Positions 45,853-54,856 of a stretch of DNA of 64,000 nt are shown one piece after another. The DNA lies in the NCBI RefSeq assembly GCF_001650735.1, contig NZ_LXVY01000046.1, forward strand, positions 1-64,000. Reading direction: 5' to 3'. A program made the translations under genes and the position numbers. The notes beneath the pieces are model-generated. The model searched no databases. It worked only from the letters and a program-made list of their open reading frames with translations, and was not told the origin of the DNA. Position 1 is the first letter of the stretch; each line of letters starts with the position of its first letter. This DNA comes from Sphingomonas sp. TDK1. Its GTDB lineage: Bacteria > Pseudomonadota > Alphaproteobacteria > Sphingomonadales > Sphingomonadaceae.

Positions 45853-46563
45853 ATGAACGCACAATATCTGACCAGAACGACTACCGTCCTGCTGCTCGCG
45901 GGAAGCGCTCTCGCGCTCTCCGCATGCGCCGACCAGCTGCACCCCGCGCCGGGTGCAACGCTCGCCCCGCACGGCGGCGCCACGTCCAGCGCAGCAGGTG
46001 TGAACATCGTTACCATGACGCCGGACTTCCCGGGCATCGTTGACATCGAGAGCGCAGTCACGCCGATCAAGGTCAAGATCACCAACAATGGCGCCCAACC
46101 CATTCGGGTTCGATACGCCGACTTCAAGCTCGATGCGACCGACGGCACCAGCTATGCGGCGCTGCCGCTGTACAAGATCGACAGCTCGGTGGCGAAGGCG
46201 CTCCCCCTCGGCCCCTACTACCCGATCACCGATCCGGGCTTCCGCTGGAGCCGGTTCCGCGTCGCACCCTATTATGCCGGCCTCTACCCGGGCATGCCCT
46301 GGTATCGGGGTGCCTTTTATGGCCAACCCTATGGCTGGGGCTATTATGATACGGCGTTCGCGGACGTCCAGCTGCCCACGCCCGAGATGCGCCGAAACGT
46401 ACTGCCCGAGGGCATTCTCGATCCAGGCGGCTCACTGGAGGGCTGGCTTTATTTCCAGCACGTGCCGTCTTCGAAGAAGAGCGTCGACTTCGACGCCACG
46501 ATCCATTCGGAACGAGGCGCAGCCATCGGCGACCTGTCGATCCCGTACACCTTCAAGTCCTGA
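45853..46563 (+). CDS. Lipoprotein of unknown function
   Basis: 236 residues. A type II signal peptide (TTTVLLLAGSALALSAC) gives a lipidated Cys25. The mature part starts Pro/Gly/Ala-rich, then shows beta-rich text with VTPIKVKITNNGAQPIRVRY, which resembles an immunoglobulin-like or NEW-type fold, and an aromatic/glycine segment with PGMPWYRGAFYGQPYGWGYY. No family is firmly recognised. ATG 45853 has TGGAGG upstream. The HdeD-family gene follows 24 bases after the stop, so they probably share a transcript, which would suit an envelope-stress role. Confidence 0.7.
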   Translation: MNAQYLTRTTTVLLLAGSALALSACADQLHPAPGATLAPHGGATSSAAGVNIVTMTPDFPGIVDIESAVTPIKVKITNNGAQPIRVRYADFKLDATDGTSYAALPLYKIDSSVAKALPLGPYYPITDPGFRWSRFRVAPYYAGLYPGMPWYRGAFYGQPYGWGYYDTAFADVQLPTPEMRRNVLPEGILDPGGSLEGWLYFQHVPSSKKSVDFDATIHSERGAAIGDLSIPYTFKS

Positions 46564-46587
46564 GTTGAGTCGCGAGGAGTCAATCGC

Positions 46588-47160
46588 ATGGTAGAAGGCA
46601 AGATGAAGCTGGTGCGTCGAAGCGCGCACTACTGGTACGTCACGTCCCTGCAGGGCGCGCTGCTGATCCTCGTTGGTTTCACGACCCTGCTGTATCCATT
46701 CGCGAGCACCTTTGCGCTCGGCCTCTATTTCGGCTGCGCGATGATCGCCTTCGGCGTGCTCTCGACAATCAACAACCTCGGCGCGGCACGGAATCGGGGG
46801 CACTCGCTCGATCTTTTCATCGGTGGCATCTCGATCGCTGCCGGGCTGCTGGCCCTCCTGGATCCATTCGCGGGCGCCTTCAGTCTCCTTTGGGCACTCG
46901 GGCTATGGCTCGCGATCGGCGGCATCCTGAAACTGATGACGGCGTTCCGCACCCCCACCGAACGCCTCCCGCTCATCCTTACCGGCGTGGTCGACCTGAT
47001 GGCCGCCCTTGTCCTTGCGAGAGAATCGGAAGCGCTAGGGGTTTCGCTTCTGAGTCTGTTGATTGCGGTGAGTCTGGTAACGGGGGGACTGGCCTCCATC
47101 CGCATCTCCGCCCGACTGCGGCGTCTGAATCGCAGGTTCGATAGGCTAGGTCCCGCATGA
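46588..47160 (+). CDS. HdeD-family (DUF308) membrane protein
   Basis: A 190-residue inner-membrane protein with six hydrophobic segments in three repeated pairs: SLQGALLILVGFTTLLYPF, LYFGCAMIAFGVLSTINN, FIGGISIAAGLLALLDPFAG, LLWALGLWLAIGGILKLM, LILTGVVDLMAALVLA and SLLSLLIAVSLVTGGLASI. This is the HdeD acid-resistance family pattern. The biochemical role is not established. It follows the lipoprotein gene closely; the C-terminus is basic (RISARLRRLNRRFDRLG). Confidence 0.83.
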   Translation: MVEGKMKLVRRSAHYWYVTSLQGALLILVGFTTLLYPFASTFALGLYFGCAMIAFGVLSTINNLGAARNRGHSLDLFIGGISIAAGLLALLDPFAGAFSLLWALGLWLAIGGILKLMTAFRTPTERLPLILTGVVDLMAALVLARESEALGVSLLSLLIAVSLVTGGLASIRISARLRRLNRRFDRLGPA

Positions 47161-47248
47161 AACACACGCGGCGGCTTCGTCTACCGAAGGTATCACAGCC
47201 GGTCAGCGACACCTGGCGGCGGCATGGCGACGAGGACCATGCCGCCGC

Positions 47249-47422
47249 CTACAACAACGCGGCGGCACAGTTGCAGATCAAGATCTTCGGAATGGGTGGA
47301 TCAAGCTCTGCAAGGGTTTCCCGCATCGCCAGCGCACAATGCATGCAGACGTGACCAATCCCCACCTTCTCGCCTTCGTCCGGAAGTAAGGCCGGCAGCC
47401 GAACATCCGCGGAGGATGGCAT
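47249..47422 (-). CDS. 57-residue cysteine-motif protein downstream of a response regulator
   Basis: A small cytoplasmic protein with a C-x2-C motif in IGHVCMHCALAMRETLAEL and a C-x-C motif in PKILICNCAAALL, suited to binding zinc or another metal, or to redox change. It starts at ATG 47420-47422 with an excellent GGAGGAGGG ribosome site. It lies only 32 bases past the stop of the FixJ-like regulator on the same strand, so the two are probably one operon. No family is recognised. The amino-acid text is balanced and does not look like a random shadow. Confidence 0.6.
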   Translation of the reverse strand: MPSSADVRLPALLPDEGEKVGIGHVCMHCALAMRETLAELDPPIPKILICNCAAALL

Positions 47423-47440
47423 GACGCGCCCTCCTCCGCG
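47408..47440 (-). promoter_or_regulatory. Hairpin covering the ribosome site of the cysteine-motif gene
   Basis: On the minus strand CGCGGAGGA, holding the ribosome site, can pair perfectly over 9 bases with TCCTCCGCG inside codons 3-5. The ATG is in the 15-base loop. The fold could mask translation initiation, like an RNA switch or thermometer. Being between convergent genes, it could also act as a terminator. Confidence 0.5.
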
Positions 47441-47454
47441 ACATTCTCGGGTGC

Positions 47455-48090
47455 CTAGCTACCGCTGTATCGGCCGACATTCGGATCGCGAACGCCAAGC
47501 TGTTCTGCCATGCGGACCAGATCTGCGAAGGAAGGGGCCGCCATCTTGCGCATGACCTGGCCCCGATGAATCTTCACCGTCACTTCGCTTATTCCCAGCC
47601 GCGCTGCGATCTGCTTGTTCATCAGCCCGGCAACGACCAGTGCCATCACCTCGCGCTCACGCGCGCTGAGCTGGCCATGGCGCACCATGATTTCCGCGAC
47701 CTCGGCCGCATTCGCCATTTGGCGGCGGTCTGCCTCCAACGCGCTTGCGACTGCCGCCAGCAGCTGCTCGGCCTCGAAAGGCTTGGGAAGAAAGTCGATA
47801 GCGCCTGCGCGCATTGCCCGAACGGTCATGGGGATGTCGCCATGGCCGGTCATGAGAACGACGGGCGTGCTGTCGCCGCGGGCGCAAAGCATCTCCTGGA
47901 AATCCAGGCCATTTTCACCGGAAAGCTGGATGTCCAGCAGCAAGCAGACAGGCCCTGCCGCTCTCGGATCCGCAGCGTACTCGGCGGTACTAGCATACAA
48001 GCGTACCAGATGGCCCTCGGTCCGTAAAAGACTGTCGAGCGTTTGCCGCAGTTGAAGGTCATCGTCGATGATGCTCACGGTAGCTTTCAT
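47455..48090 (-). CDS. FixJ-like response regulator
   Basis: 211 residues. Receiver domain with acidic pair in VSIIDDDLQLRQTL, phosphoacceptor Asp53 in LLLDIQLSGENGLDF, Thr81 in LMTGHGDIPMTVRAM and Lys103 in FLPKPFEA. The C-terminal LuxR-type helix-turn-helix includes SAREREVMALVVAGLMNKQI and EVTVKIHRGQVMRKM. This is the FixJ/TodT/StyR type, controlling transcription after phosphorylation by a partner kinase. ATG 48088-48090 directly precedes the receiver; a longer frame upstream is a shadow. Divergent from the next regulator; the giant kinase at 49566-53645 is the likely partner. Confidence 0.9.
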   Translation of the reverse strand: MKATVSIIDDDLQLRQTLDSLLRTEGHLVRLYASTAEYAADPRAAGPVCLLLDIQLSGENGLDFQEMLCARGDSTPVVLMTGHGDIPMTVRAMRAGAIDFLPKPFEAEQLLAAVASALEADRRQMANAAEVAEIMVRHGQLSAREREVMALVVAGLMNKQIAARLGISEVTVKIHRGQVMRKMAAPSFADLVRMAEQLGVRDPNVGRYSGS

Positions 48091-48429
48091 GTCGCTCTCA
48101 CGAACCGAAATCCAGGACACGGCCCGCGCGCCCGACCGCGAAGCATCTTTCGGTGAAAGCGGCGCGCGCGCCCTCCAATCCTGACATTGCCCTGACGACC
48201 ATGACTTCTCCCGAACGCGGCATAGCTTCGTCCGTGCTTCACCTGTCATCGGGGAGCGGCGCCATCATACAGATGTTTAGCGTCCGCTCGGACAGCGCGG
48301 ATTGAGACGGGCGGGGCACGCGCCCGCAGCCTGGAATCAACGGCATGTCAGGCGCCGTAACACTCAAGGGTGATTGCGCGGATCCGGCGCCTTTGGTGAA
48401 ATCCTAGTAGATACAGGGAAGGACTTGCG
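48091..48429. other. Divergent promoter region between two response regulators
   Basis: No coding sequence recognised. It must hold promoters for both regulators; no clear boxes or long palindromes were found. Confidence 0.4.
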
Positions 48430-49119
48430 ATGCGGGCGGTGCATGCCTCGAACCAGATGAACGCGGTACGCGACCCGAAGAGCCTCGCCATGGCGCGAGA
48501 AGACGAACCTGTCGTGATCATCATCGACGACGATGCGGCGGTGCGCATCATGCTGGACAGCCTGTTGCGGTCAGTTGGATTCGCGACGCGGTGCTATGGC
48601 AGCCCGCAAGAAGCACTGGATGCGCCGGCTCCGGACGTACCCAGCTGCGTCGTCCTCGACGTCCGCATGCCGCAGATGAGCGGCTTTGAACTGCGCGAGC
48701 GGCTGGCGGAGCGCGGATGGAGCATTCCGATCATCTTCATGACCGGGCATGGCGACATCCCGATGTCAGTACAAGCGATGAAGCAGGGCGCCATCGACTT
48801 CCTGCCGAAGCCCTTTCGCGATCAGGACATGATCGACGCCGTTGCGGCAGCGATCGGCCGCGCCAGAGAGCATTGGGGCCGTCGCGAGCAGCACGCCGTG
48901 CTTCAGCAGCGCTGGCAAAAGCTCACGCCGCGCGAACGCGAGGTCTTGCAGGGTGTGACGCGCGGCCTGCTCAACAAGCAGATCGCCGCCGAGCTGGGAC
49001 TAGCCGAGATCACCGTCAAGCTCCACCGGGCAAGCATGTTCCGCAAGATGGGCGTTCGCACCGTGCCGGATCTCGTCCGCTCCTGGACCGCGCTGCAGAG
49101 CCGCGCCCTCGACTCGTAA
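48430..49119 (+). CDS. FixJ-like response regulator
   Basis: 229 residues. After a 26-residue extension, the receiver shows VVIIIDDDAAVRIMLDSLLR, phosphoacceptor Asp77 in CVVLDVRMPQMSGFEL, Thr105 in IFMTGHGDIPMSVQAM and Lys127 in FLPKPFRDQD. The C-terminal helix-turn-helix has LTPREREVLQGVTRGLLNKQ and EITVKLHRASMFRKMG. The start could be Met1, Met10 or Met21; GGGAAGG precedes the first. It is followed 64 bases later by a lone receiver gene, consistent with one signalling set under the nearby kinase. Confidence 0.9.
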   Translation: MRAVHASNQMNAVRDPKSLAMAREDEPVVIIIDDDAAVRIMLDSLLRSVGFATRCYGSPQEALDAPAPDVPSCVVLDVRMPQMSGFELRERLAERGWSIPIIFMTGHGDIPMSVQAMKQGAIDFLPKPFRDQDMIDAVAAAIGRAREHWGRREQHAVLQQRWQKLTPREREVLQGVTRGLLNKQIAAELGLAEITVKLHRASMFRKMGVRTVPDLVRSWTALQSRALDS

Positions 49120-49183
49120 GACCTGTTGGCAAGGCCCGGCCGGTGGGGCGTGACAGTTTCCGGCGAGATATCGGGAGGATCCC

Positions 49184-49549
49184 TTGCAGAATACGGTCAT
49201 TGCCATCATCGATGATGACAGATTGGTATTGGAGGCGCTCGGCAGTCTCCTGCGGTCGTTCGGATACGCCGTGTCGCTGTTCTCTACCGCCACCGCGTTC
49301 CGGAAGGCCGAACGGGCGCAGATCGCATGCATTCTCTCCGATTATCAGATGCCCGATATGTCCGGCATCGAGCTCGCCTGCAAGCTGCGCGAGGACGGCG
49401 ATCGCACGCCAATCGTCATGATGACGGCGTTCGCCCAAGACAGCACCAGGGAGCAGGCCATGGCTGCAGGGATCGTCGAGGTACTGGAGAAACCATTGGA
49501 GGGCGAGATCTTGCTGGCCGCAATCGCGCGCGCTTTGGTCACCCGCTAG
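49184..49549 (+). CDS. Single-domain response regulator (CheY-like)
   Basis: 121 residues, receiver domain only: IAIIDDDRLVLEALGSLLR, phosphoacceptor Asp53 in CILSDYQMPDMSGIEL, Thr81 in VMMTAFAQDS and Lys103 in VLEKPLEGE. With no output domain it may act as a phosphate sink, a phosphorelay member or a protein-binding signal. It converges with the giant kinase gene, the two stops sharing one hairpin. Confidence 0.9.
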   Translation: MQNTVIAIIDDDRLVLEALGSLLRSFGYAVSLFSTATAFRKAERAQIACILSDYQMPDMSGIELACKLREDGDRTPIVMMTAFAQDSTREQAMAAGIVEVLEKPLEGEILLAAIARALVTR

Positions 49550-49569
49550 CGCCCTCCCCCCGGCGCTAG
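49546..49569. terminator. Bidirectional terminator-like hairpin spanning two stop codons
   Basis: CTAGCGCC and GGCGCTAG form a perfect 8-base stem around CTCCCCCC. The left arm contains the stop of the lone receiver and the right arm the stop of the kinase, so both convergent messages end in the same fold. Confidence 0.65.
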
Positions 49570-52500
49570 AGCACGGGAAGGCTGATCCGAAAGACCGTCC
49601 CGTCGCTGCTGGTCGCATCCAGCGTCAAGGCCCCGCCATGCACTTCGATGATGGACCGGCAGATCGCCAGTCCCATGCCCATGCCTTTGCCCTTGGTGGT
49701 GTAAAGCGGCATGAAGATCTGATCGCGCACGGCCTGCGGGATGCCGGCACCGGTATCGCGCACGACAACCTCCAGCGTACCGTTCACGACATCGGTTCGA
49801 ACCCATATCCGCTTGTCGCCCCCCGTCTTCTCGGAAAGGGCGTCGAGCGCGTTGGTAATCAGATTGAGCACCACCTGCTGCAACTGGACATGGTCACCGA
49901 GGACCCGCGCCTCACCGCTGTGGAGCTGACCGACGAGCGCGACGCCCTGCGCCTCGGCTTCGGTCTGCGTCATGCGGACGACCTCGCCGATCAAGGGGTC
50001 GAGGGCCAGCGGCACCAGCGAAGCCTGATCGCGCTTCGCCAGCGACCGTAGCGAGGCAATGATGTCTGCCGCACGTCGGGCGCCTGCGCGGATACCTTGA
50101 AGACCGGCGACAGCCTCGTCGATGTCCGGCACGTCCCGGCGCAACCAGCGGAGGCTTGCGTCGGCGCTGCCGATGATCGTGGCCAGAGGCTGATTCACCT
50201 CATGCGCTATGGATGCGGCAAGCCCGCCCATCATCGCAAGCTGCGAGGTGCGCGCCAGCTCGATGCGCGCCAGTCGCAGCGCCTCTCGAGAGCGCGTCTC
50301 GCGGTCGTTTTCCGCCGCCTGGCGTGCGCTACGCTGCGCCACCTCGACCCAGGCCGCGGCATGGTTTGCGAATGCGCCCACCAAGTCCAAGTTCAGCGTA
50401 CCGCGCGCCTCGGCGGACGTGTCCGGCCGCAGATAGGCAACGCCGATTTTCTGATCGCCCGCGAGCAGGGGGCATCCCAGCGCTTCCCCCTGCTCGAGAT
50501 ATGTTGGTCGCTCCAGCCGCAGCAGCGCGAACAATGTCGGCTCGGCAAGGAACTCCTGCGTGGGGACGGCCTGGACGCGTCGAGCGTCGATGTCGCCGTA
50601 CCGGCGCTCCCCAACGACCTCGACCAGCGGATTTCCGTCATTGAGGAGCAGCAGCATGCCGCTCGAGGCCGCGCATTGGGTCAGCAACGCCCCCAAGACA
50701 TTGGGCAGTATCGTGTCGGGATCCTTCTCCCCCGCTAGCGCGAGCACTGCCTCCAGTACCTGCTCGGTCGACGGGAAGCTTTTCGCCAGGTGTGTCTCGC
50801 GCGACGACGCCATGTCAGGGGCTGCCAGCATATTGGCCTTTGCAGTCGCGCCCCAGGTCCGATAGTCCCGGCTCGCAGCTGCACGATGCATGCTGGCCAG
50901 CACCGACAGGCCTTCGGCCGAGCAATGCAATGCCGCCCGCTCATGTGCCAGCGCACGTTCGTGGACGAAGTCGCCCGAAGCCTCGATAGCATCTTCAAAC
51001 AGCCGGAGCGCCGCCGCGCCCTCGCCGCGTAGCCGCGCCATCTCGGCCTCGACCAGCATGTGCTTGTGCGCGAAGGTCGGCGGGTTCAGCGCCGCCCATG
51101 TTGTTAGTCTCGCATAGGCGGGCGCCATCGCCGCAAGCGCCATCATAGCATCGTCGGCATCCGCCGCGGCCAGCGCCTGGAACAAGGCGAGATACCCGAG
51201 ATCGATGTGCGCCGGCAGCGACCATGCGGTGTCCTCTGCCTGCGCCAGAAAACAACGTGCTGTCGCACTGTCGCCGGTCAGGAAAGCCTCCATGCCGCGA
51301 TACAGCGCGCGCCAGAAGGCAGTGGAACCGGAAACCGCGTCGCTGTCCGACACGCGGGGAAGCGGATCGCCGCCGGACTGCAGGGTCTCGATCAGGCGCA
51401 GCTGCGAATCCAGGAGAATCTCGATGTCCCGAAAGCCGTAGCGCCGCGTGAGCTCTATGCCTTCCAGCGCTTCCGCACGCGTTTCCGAAAGCGGATGCCC
51501 CATCTGCAACAGATCGGAGACGACGTGGTTGCGCGCATAGCATGTCATCGCGGCATCGCCGGTCATACGCCCGGCATCGACCGCAGCGCGCGCATAGTCG
51601 AGCGCCTTCGAGAACGGCTGCACCCAGGGCGCAAGCTGATCGAGAGCGAGAAGAGTCGCCGTGCGCTGGTCCTCCAGGCCATGATGCTCCACCAGCGTCA
51701 GCGCAGCCTGGCAATAGGCGAACCCATCCGCATAGCGCCTATAGCGGCTGGCGATCATCACGCCATACCAGGCGAGACCATAGGCCGCGTGCGGCGTGCT
51801 CCCCCGAGTGATCGTCAGTTCCACGATCTTTGCCAAATGGGTGAACAGCAGATTGTCGCCGGAGAAGGTCGCGACGATCAACGTCGACAGCAGCGACGTT
51901 GTTGCGCGCAGCACAGGGTCCCGCGTGAGCGGACGCTCCGCCAGATCGCTATCTGGCCGCGGCCCCATCAAGGCCTGGACGGCCTCGTGCGCGGCGTCGC
52001 AGATTGCATCGGAAGGATTTCGGGCGAGTGGCTGACCGAGCAGCGCCAACCCTTCCAGTGCGGCGGCGATCGCCCCATCGTAATCGGACCGCATCGTCCG
52101 GATGGTCGCCAACAGGCGATAGGCTTGTCCGGCCTGCGCTGGCGGCAAGTTCCGCCCCCCCAACTCCCGTACGATCGCCTCGGACCCCCGCATATCGCCG
52201 CGGAGCAGCAGCGTTTCGGCGCGGAGCAGACGGATCGCGGCGGCCAGCCGAGGACGACACGACCACCACTCCGGCGATACCAGCGCATCCGCGCCGTCGA
52301 TATAGGCCGCGCTCTGGTCGATCAGGCCGGACTTCAACCCGCGCCGGCTCGCCTGCAGCAATAGCCGCGCGAACCGCCGCCGGTCGCGGGGACGCAGTGC
52401 CGCGCCCCCGCCGCCGATCGCGCCGAGCGCCTGCGAAGCGGCAACGTGCCACGGCTCTTTCCCCTGCCTGGAGCGCCTGAGCATCAGCCGCGCAAGCTGG

Positions 52501-53645
52501 GCATGCTGGCGGGGCCGGAGTCGTTCGCTGCCCAGCAAACGCGCCGCCTCCAGTACCTGGTCGTGGGCGAAAGCGATCCCGCCGGGGATGTTCTTGAGCA
52601 ACCCGAACGTCGTCAGCGTCTCGACCGCCGTCGCGACGGCCGCCTCTGGCAAGCGCAGCGCGGTCGCAATTAGCTCGATCGCCCCCTGGCCGCCCAGCAA
52701 GTCAAGGACCCGCAATATCTGCTTTTCTTCCGGCTCGAGCCTGGTGAGCCGGTGGCGCATGAATGCGAAGACGCCTTCACCGTCGCGCCCGAAGCCACTT
52801 TTCCGCGAGCGCGACACCGCGTCGGCATCTTCGCGCATCGATCGAAGCAAATGTTCGATGAACAGCGGGTTGCCTGCCGAACGCGCATGCACTGCCGCCG
52901 CTAGGGTGGCGATATCGGCCGCTTCGATCGGCAATACGGCGTGGAGCAGTTCGGCTGTGGCGGCGGCGCTGATCGGCGACAGGCCGATTTCGGTGACCGG
53001 CACGGCGGACGTGCGCAACCGTTGCAGATCGAGATTTGCCGGTGCCACCGCGTCTCGGAAGGCGGCGACGATCAACAGGTTGCTGCCCGGGTTGTCGCAC
53101 AGGTCGGTCAAGACGCCTGCCGTAAGGGCGTCGGCCCATTGCACGTCATCGAGGAACAGGATCAACGGACGGCCGTCCTCTGCGATCGCGCGGATGAGCG
53201 TGACGAGATCTTGCTGCAGGCGCTCCTTGACCAAGGTCGGCGACAGCTCTGCCGTATGTCCCGAATGCTCCAGCAGCGCCTCCGCTTCGGGGATCAGGCT
53301 GGAGACGAGCTGCCCGCCCGCCAGCAGCCGCTCGCGCACGCGGTGGCGGACGGCGCCGAAGGTCTGATGATCCGCGACGAGAAGCTCGTCGAGGGCCAGT
53401 CGGATGGCCTGTACGATGGCACTTGCCTGGGCAGGGGCAAGCTCGCACTTTCCCGTCGCCCGCAGGCAATCGGCCGCCTGCGGCACGGAAAGGGCGCGAT
53501 CCACCAGCGCAGACTTCCCGATGCCGGGCGGTCCGGAGAGCAGCAGCAATTCCGATCGGCGGCTGGTGCGCACCCTTTCCAACATGTTTGCGAGGAGCGC
53601 CGTTTCATGCAATCGGCCTACGAAATGATCCTTGAACCCCGACAT
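49566..53645 (-). CDS. Giant AAA-ATPase / GAF / histidine kinase
   Basis: 1359 residues. Residues 1 to about 330 are an ORC/STAND-type ATPase (FVGRLHETALLANML, P-loop GPPGIGKSA at 38-46, Walker B PLILFLDDVQWAD). A long helical middle of TPR-like character follows, then a GAF-like segment (TILPNVLGALLTQCAASSGM). A HisKA/HATPase kinase follows, with phosphorylated His near 1148 in ASIAHEVNQPLATI, N-box VLNLITNALDAL and G-boxes DTGAGIP and KGMGMGLAI. It resembles the large 'ATPase plus sensor kinase' proteins that often also carry a Ser/Thr kinase domain, which is absent here. ATG 53643-53645 was chosen; upstream frame overlaps the divergent AraC gene. No membrane segment, so a cytoplasmic sensor. 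Confidence 0.88.
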   Translation of the reverse strand: MSGFKDHFVGRLHETALLANMLERVRTSRRSELLLLSGPPGIGKSALVDRALSVPQAADCLRATGKCELAPAQASAIVQAIRLALDELLVADHQTFGAVRHRVRERLLAGGQLVSSLIPEAEALLEHSGHTAELSPTLVKERLQQDLVTLIRAIAEDGRPLILFLDDVQWADALTAGVLTDLCDNPGSNLLIVAAFRDAVAPANLDLQRLRTSAVPVTEIGLSPISAAATAELLHAVLPIEAADIATLAAAVHARSAGNPLFIEHLLRSMREDADAVSRSRKSGFGRDGEGVFAFMRHRLTRLEPEEKQILRVLDLLGGQGAIELIATALRLPEAAVATAVETLTTFGLLKNIPGGIAFAHDQVLEAARLLGSERLRPRQHAQLARLMLRRSRQGKEPWHVAASQALGAIGGGGAALRPRDRRRFARLLLQASRRGLKSGLIDQSAAYIDGADALVSPEWWSCRPRLAAAIRLLRAETLLLRGDMRGSEAIVRELGGRNLPPAQAGQAYRLLATIRTMRSDYDGAIAAALEGLALLGQPLARNPSDAICDAAHEAVQALMGPRPDSDLAERPLTRDPVLRATTSLLSTLIVATFSGDNLLFTHLAKIVELTITRGSTPHAAYGLAWYGVMIASRYRRYADGFAYCQAALTLVEHHGLEDQRTATLLALDQLAPWVQPFSKALDYARAAVDAGRMTGDAAMTCYARNHVVSDLLQMGHPLSETRAEALEGIELTRRYGFRDIEILLDSQLRLIETLQSGGDPLPRVSDSDAVSGSTAFWRALYRGMEAFLTGDSATARCFLAQAEDTAWSLPAHIDLGYLALFQALAAADADDAMMALAAMAPAYARLTTWAALNPPTFAHKHMLVEAEMARLRGEGAAALRLFEDAIEASGDFVHERALAHERAALHCSAEGLSVLASMHRAAASRDYRTWGATAKANMLAAPDMASSRETHLAKSFPSTEQVLEAVLALAGEKDPDTILPNVLGALLTQCAASSGMLLLLNDGNPLVEVVGERRYGDIDARRVQAVPTQEFLAEPTLFALLRLERPTYLEQGEALGCPLLAGDQKIGVAYLRPDTSAEARGTLNLDLVGAFANHAAAWVEVAQRSARQAAENDRETRSREALRLARIELARTSQLAMMGGLAASIAHEVNQPLATIIGSADASLRWLRRDVPDIDEAVAGLQGIRAGARRAADIIASLRSLAKRDQASLVPLALDPLIGEVVRMTQTEAEAQGVALVGQLHSGEARVLGDHVQLQQVVLNLITNALDALSEKTGGDKRIWVRTDVVNGTLEVVVRDTGAGIPQAVRDQIFMPLYTTKGKGMGMGLAICRSIIEVHGGALTLDATSSDGTVFRISLPVL

Positions 53646-53840
53646 CTTCGCGAGAAGCCCCTGCACCGTCTGACCTAGCGATCTTCCCAAGGGATGATCG
53701 CAGGGCCGATTTCCTGTATTCACGGTAGTGCATGCGCTGGCTTTGGCTTGACTGAAATTGCCGTGCTTTTGATCAATGGTGCGGTTCCACCGCAACAGAA
53801 GGACAATTGGGGGTCCGCCGCGTTTCCTGGAGTATATGAC

Positions 53841-54788
53841 GTGACGTCCTTGCAGACCTTCGGGTACCAGAAATTCCCGGTCGCAGCACTGCTCGCAAGT
53901 TCGGCCGGCCGAGGCTGGTCCGGCATCCAGGCCGAACTGCGGGCGCATCCGCGGGGCGAGATACTGCCGGTCGAGCCCCGCCACATGGAAATCACGATCG
54001 CGCTCGACCCGACGCCTGGCTATGTGCAGCGGCGCGCCGGCGCGCTATGCCAGCGTACGCCGGTGAACAGGGGAACCATCTGGTTCTGCCCGATCGGGTT
54101 CAAGGAAGACGATATCCTCCTGTCGGCCTCGCTTTCCAGGATCCTCCATCTGTTCATCAGCGCGGAGATGTTCGTCGCGCTGGATGGCCTGCGGTCCGAA
54201 AACGGCGCAGCACACGACATTCCGTACCTGGCAGACATCGACGACGAACTGGTGCGACAACTCGCGCTACGGGTGCTGCAGGAACTGGAACAGGAGACCG
54301 CCGCCGGCAAGCTGCTGGTCGAGCAGATTGCCATGGCCATGCTCACGCACGTGCATTGCTCCTACGCCGGGCGTCCGGTCGCGGCATTGTCGCGGAATTC
54401 GGCGCGCGGGCGCCTGGACAGCAAACGCCTCGCCCGGGTTATCGACTTCATAGAGAGCCATCTCGAACAGTCCCTGCGCTTGACCGACCTGGCAGAGGTT
54501 GCGTGCCTCAGCCCTTTCCACTTCGCCCGCGCCTTCAAGGAAGCCATGGGGGTGCCGCCACACCGATTTCTCAGCGAGCGGCGACTGGTGCATGCGCGCA
54601 CCCTGCTGGACGATACCTCGCGGTCGATAGCCGATGTCGCACTGGCCTGCTGCTTCAGTTCGCAAGCAAGCTTTACCCGATCCTTCCAGCGAAGCACCGG
54701 CATGACGCCAGGCGCGTATCGGGCAGCGACGGCGTCGGCTCGCCGCCTCGCGCCGCCTCGCGCCGTCGGAAACAGCAATATCCGTTAA
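53841..54788 (+). CDS. AraC-family regulator (first)
   Basis: 315 residues from GTG 53841. The last 100 residues are the double helix-turn-helix of AraC/XylS proteins: RVIDFIESHLEQSLRLTDLA, LSPFHFARAFKEAMGVPPHR and DVALACCFSSQASFTRSFQR. The N-terminal part, with AGRGWSGIQAELRAHPRGE, is an effector or dimer domain of unknown ligand. An in-frame start at 53694 would add 49 residues that do not look conserved and would leave only 48 bases to the divergent kinase start. It is followed 68 bases later by a second AraC gene. Confidence 0.8.
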   Translation: MTSLQTFGYQKFPVAALLASSAGRGWSGIQAELRAHPRGEILPVEPRHMEITIALDPTPGYVQRRAGALCQRTPVNRGTIWFCPIGFKEDDILLSASLSRILHLFISAEMFVALDGLRSENGAAHDIPYLADIDDELVRQLALRVLQELEQETAAGKLLVEQIAMAMLTHVHCSYAGRPVAALSRNSARGRLDSKRLARVIDFIESHLEQSLRLTDLAEVACLSPFHFARAFKEAMGVPPHRFLSERRLVHARTLLDDTSRSIADVALACCFSSQASFTRSFQRSTGMTPGAYRAATASARRLAPPRAVGNSNIR

Positions 54789-54856
54789 ATGTTCGGCAAA
54801 GGCTGCAATGCAGGCCGTCGCCACGGCTGCTAGGCTGGAGGTTCGCAGCCAAGGAC

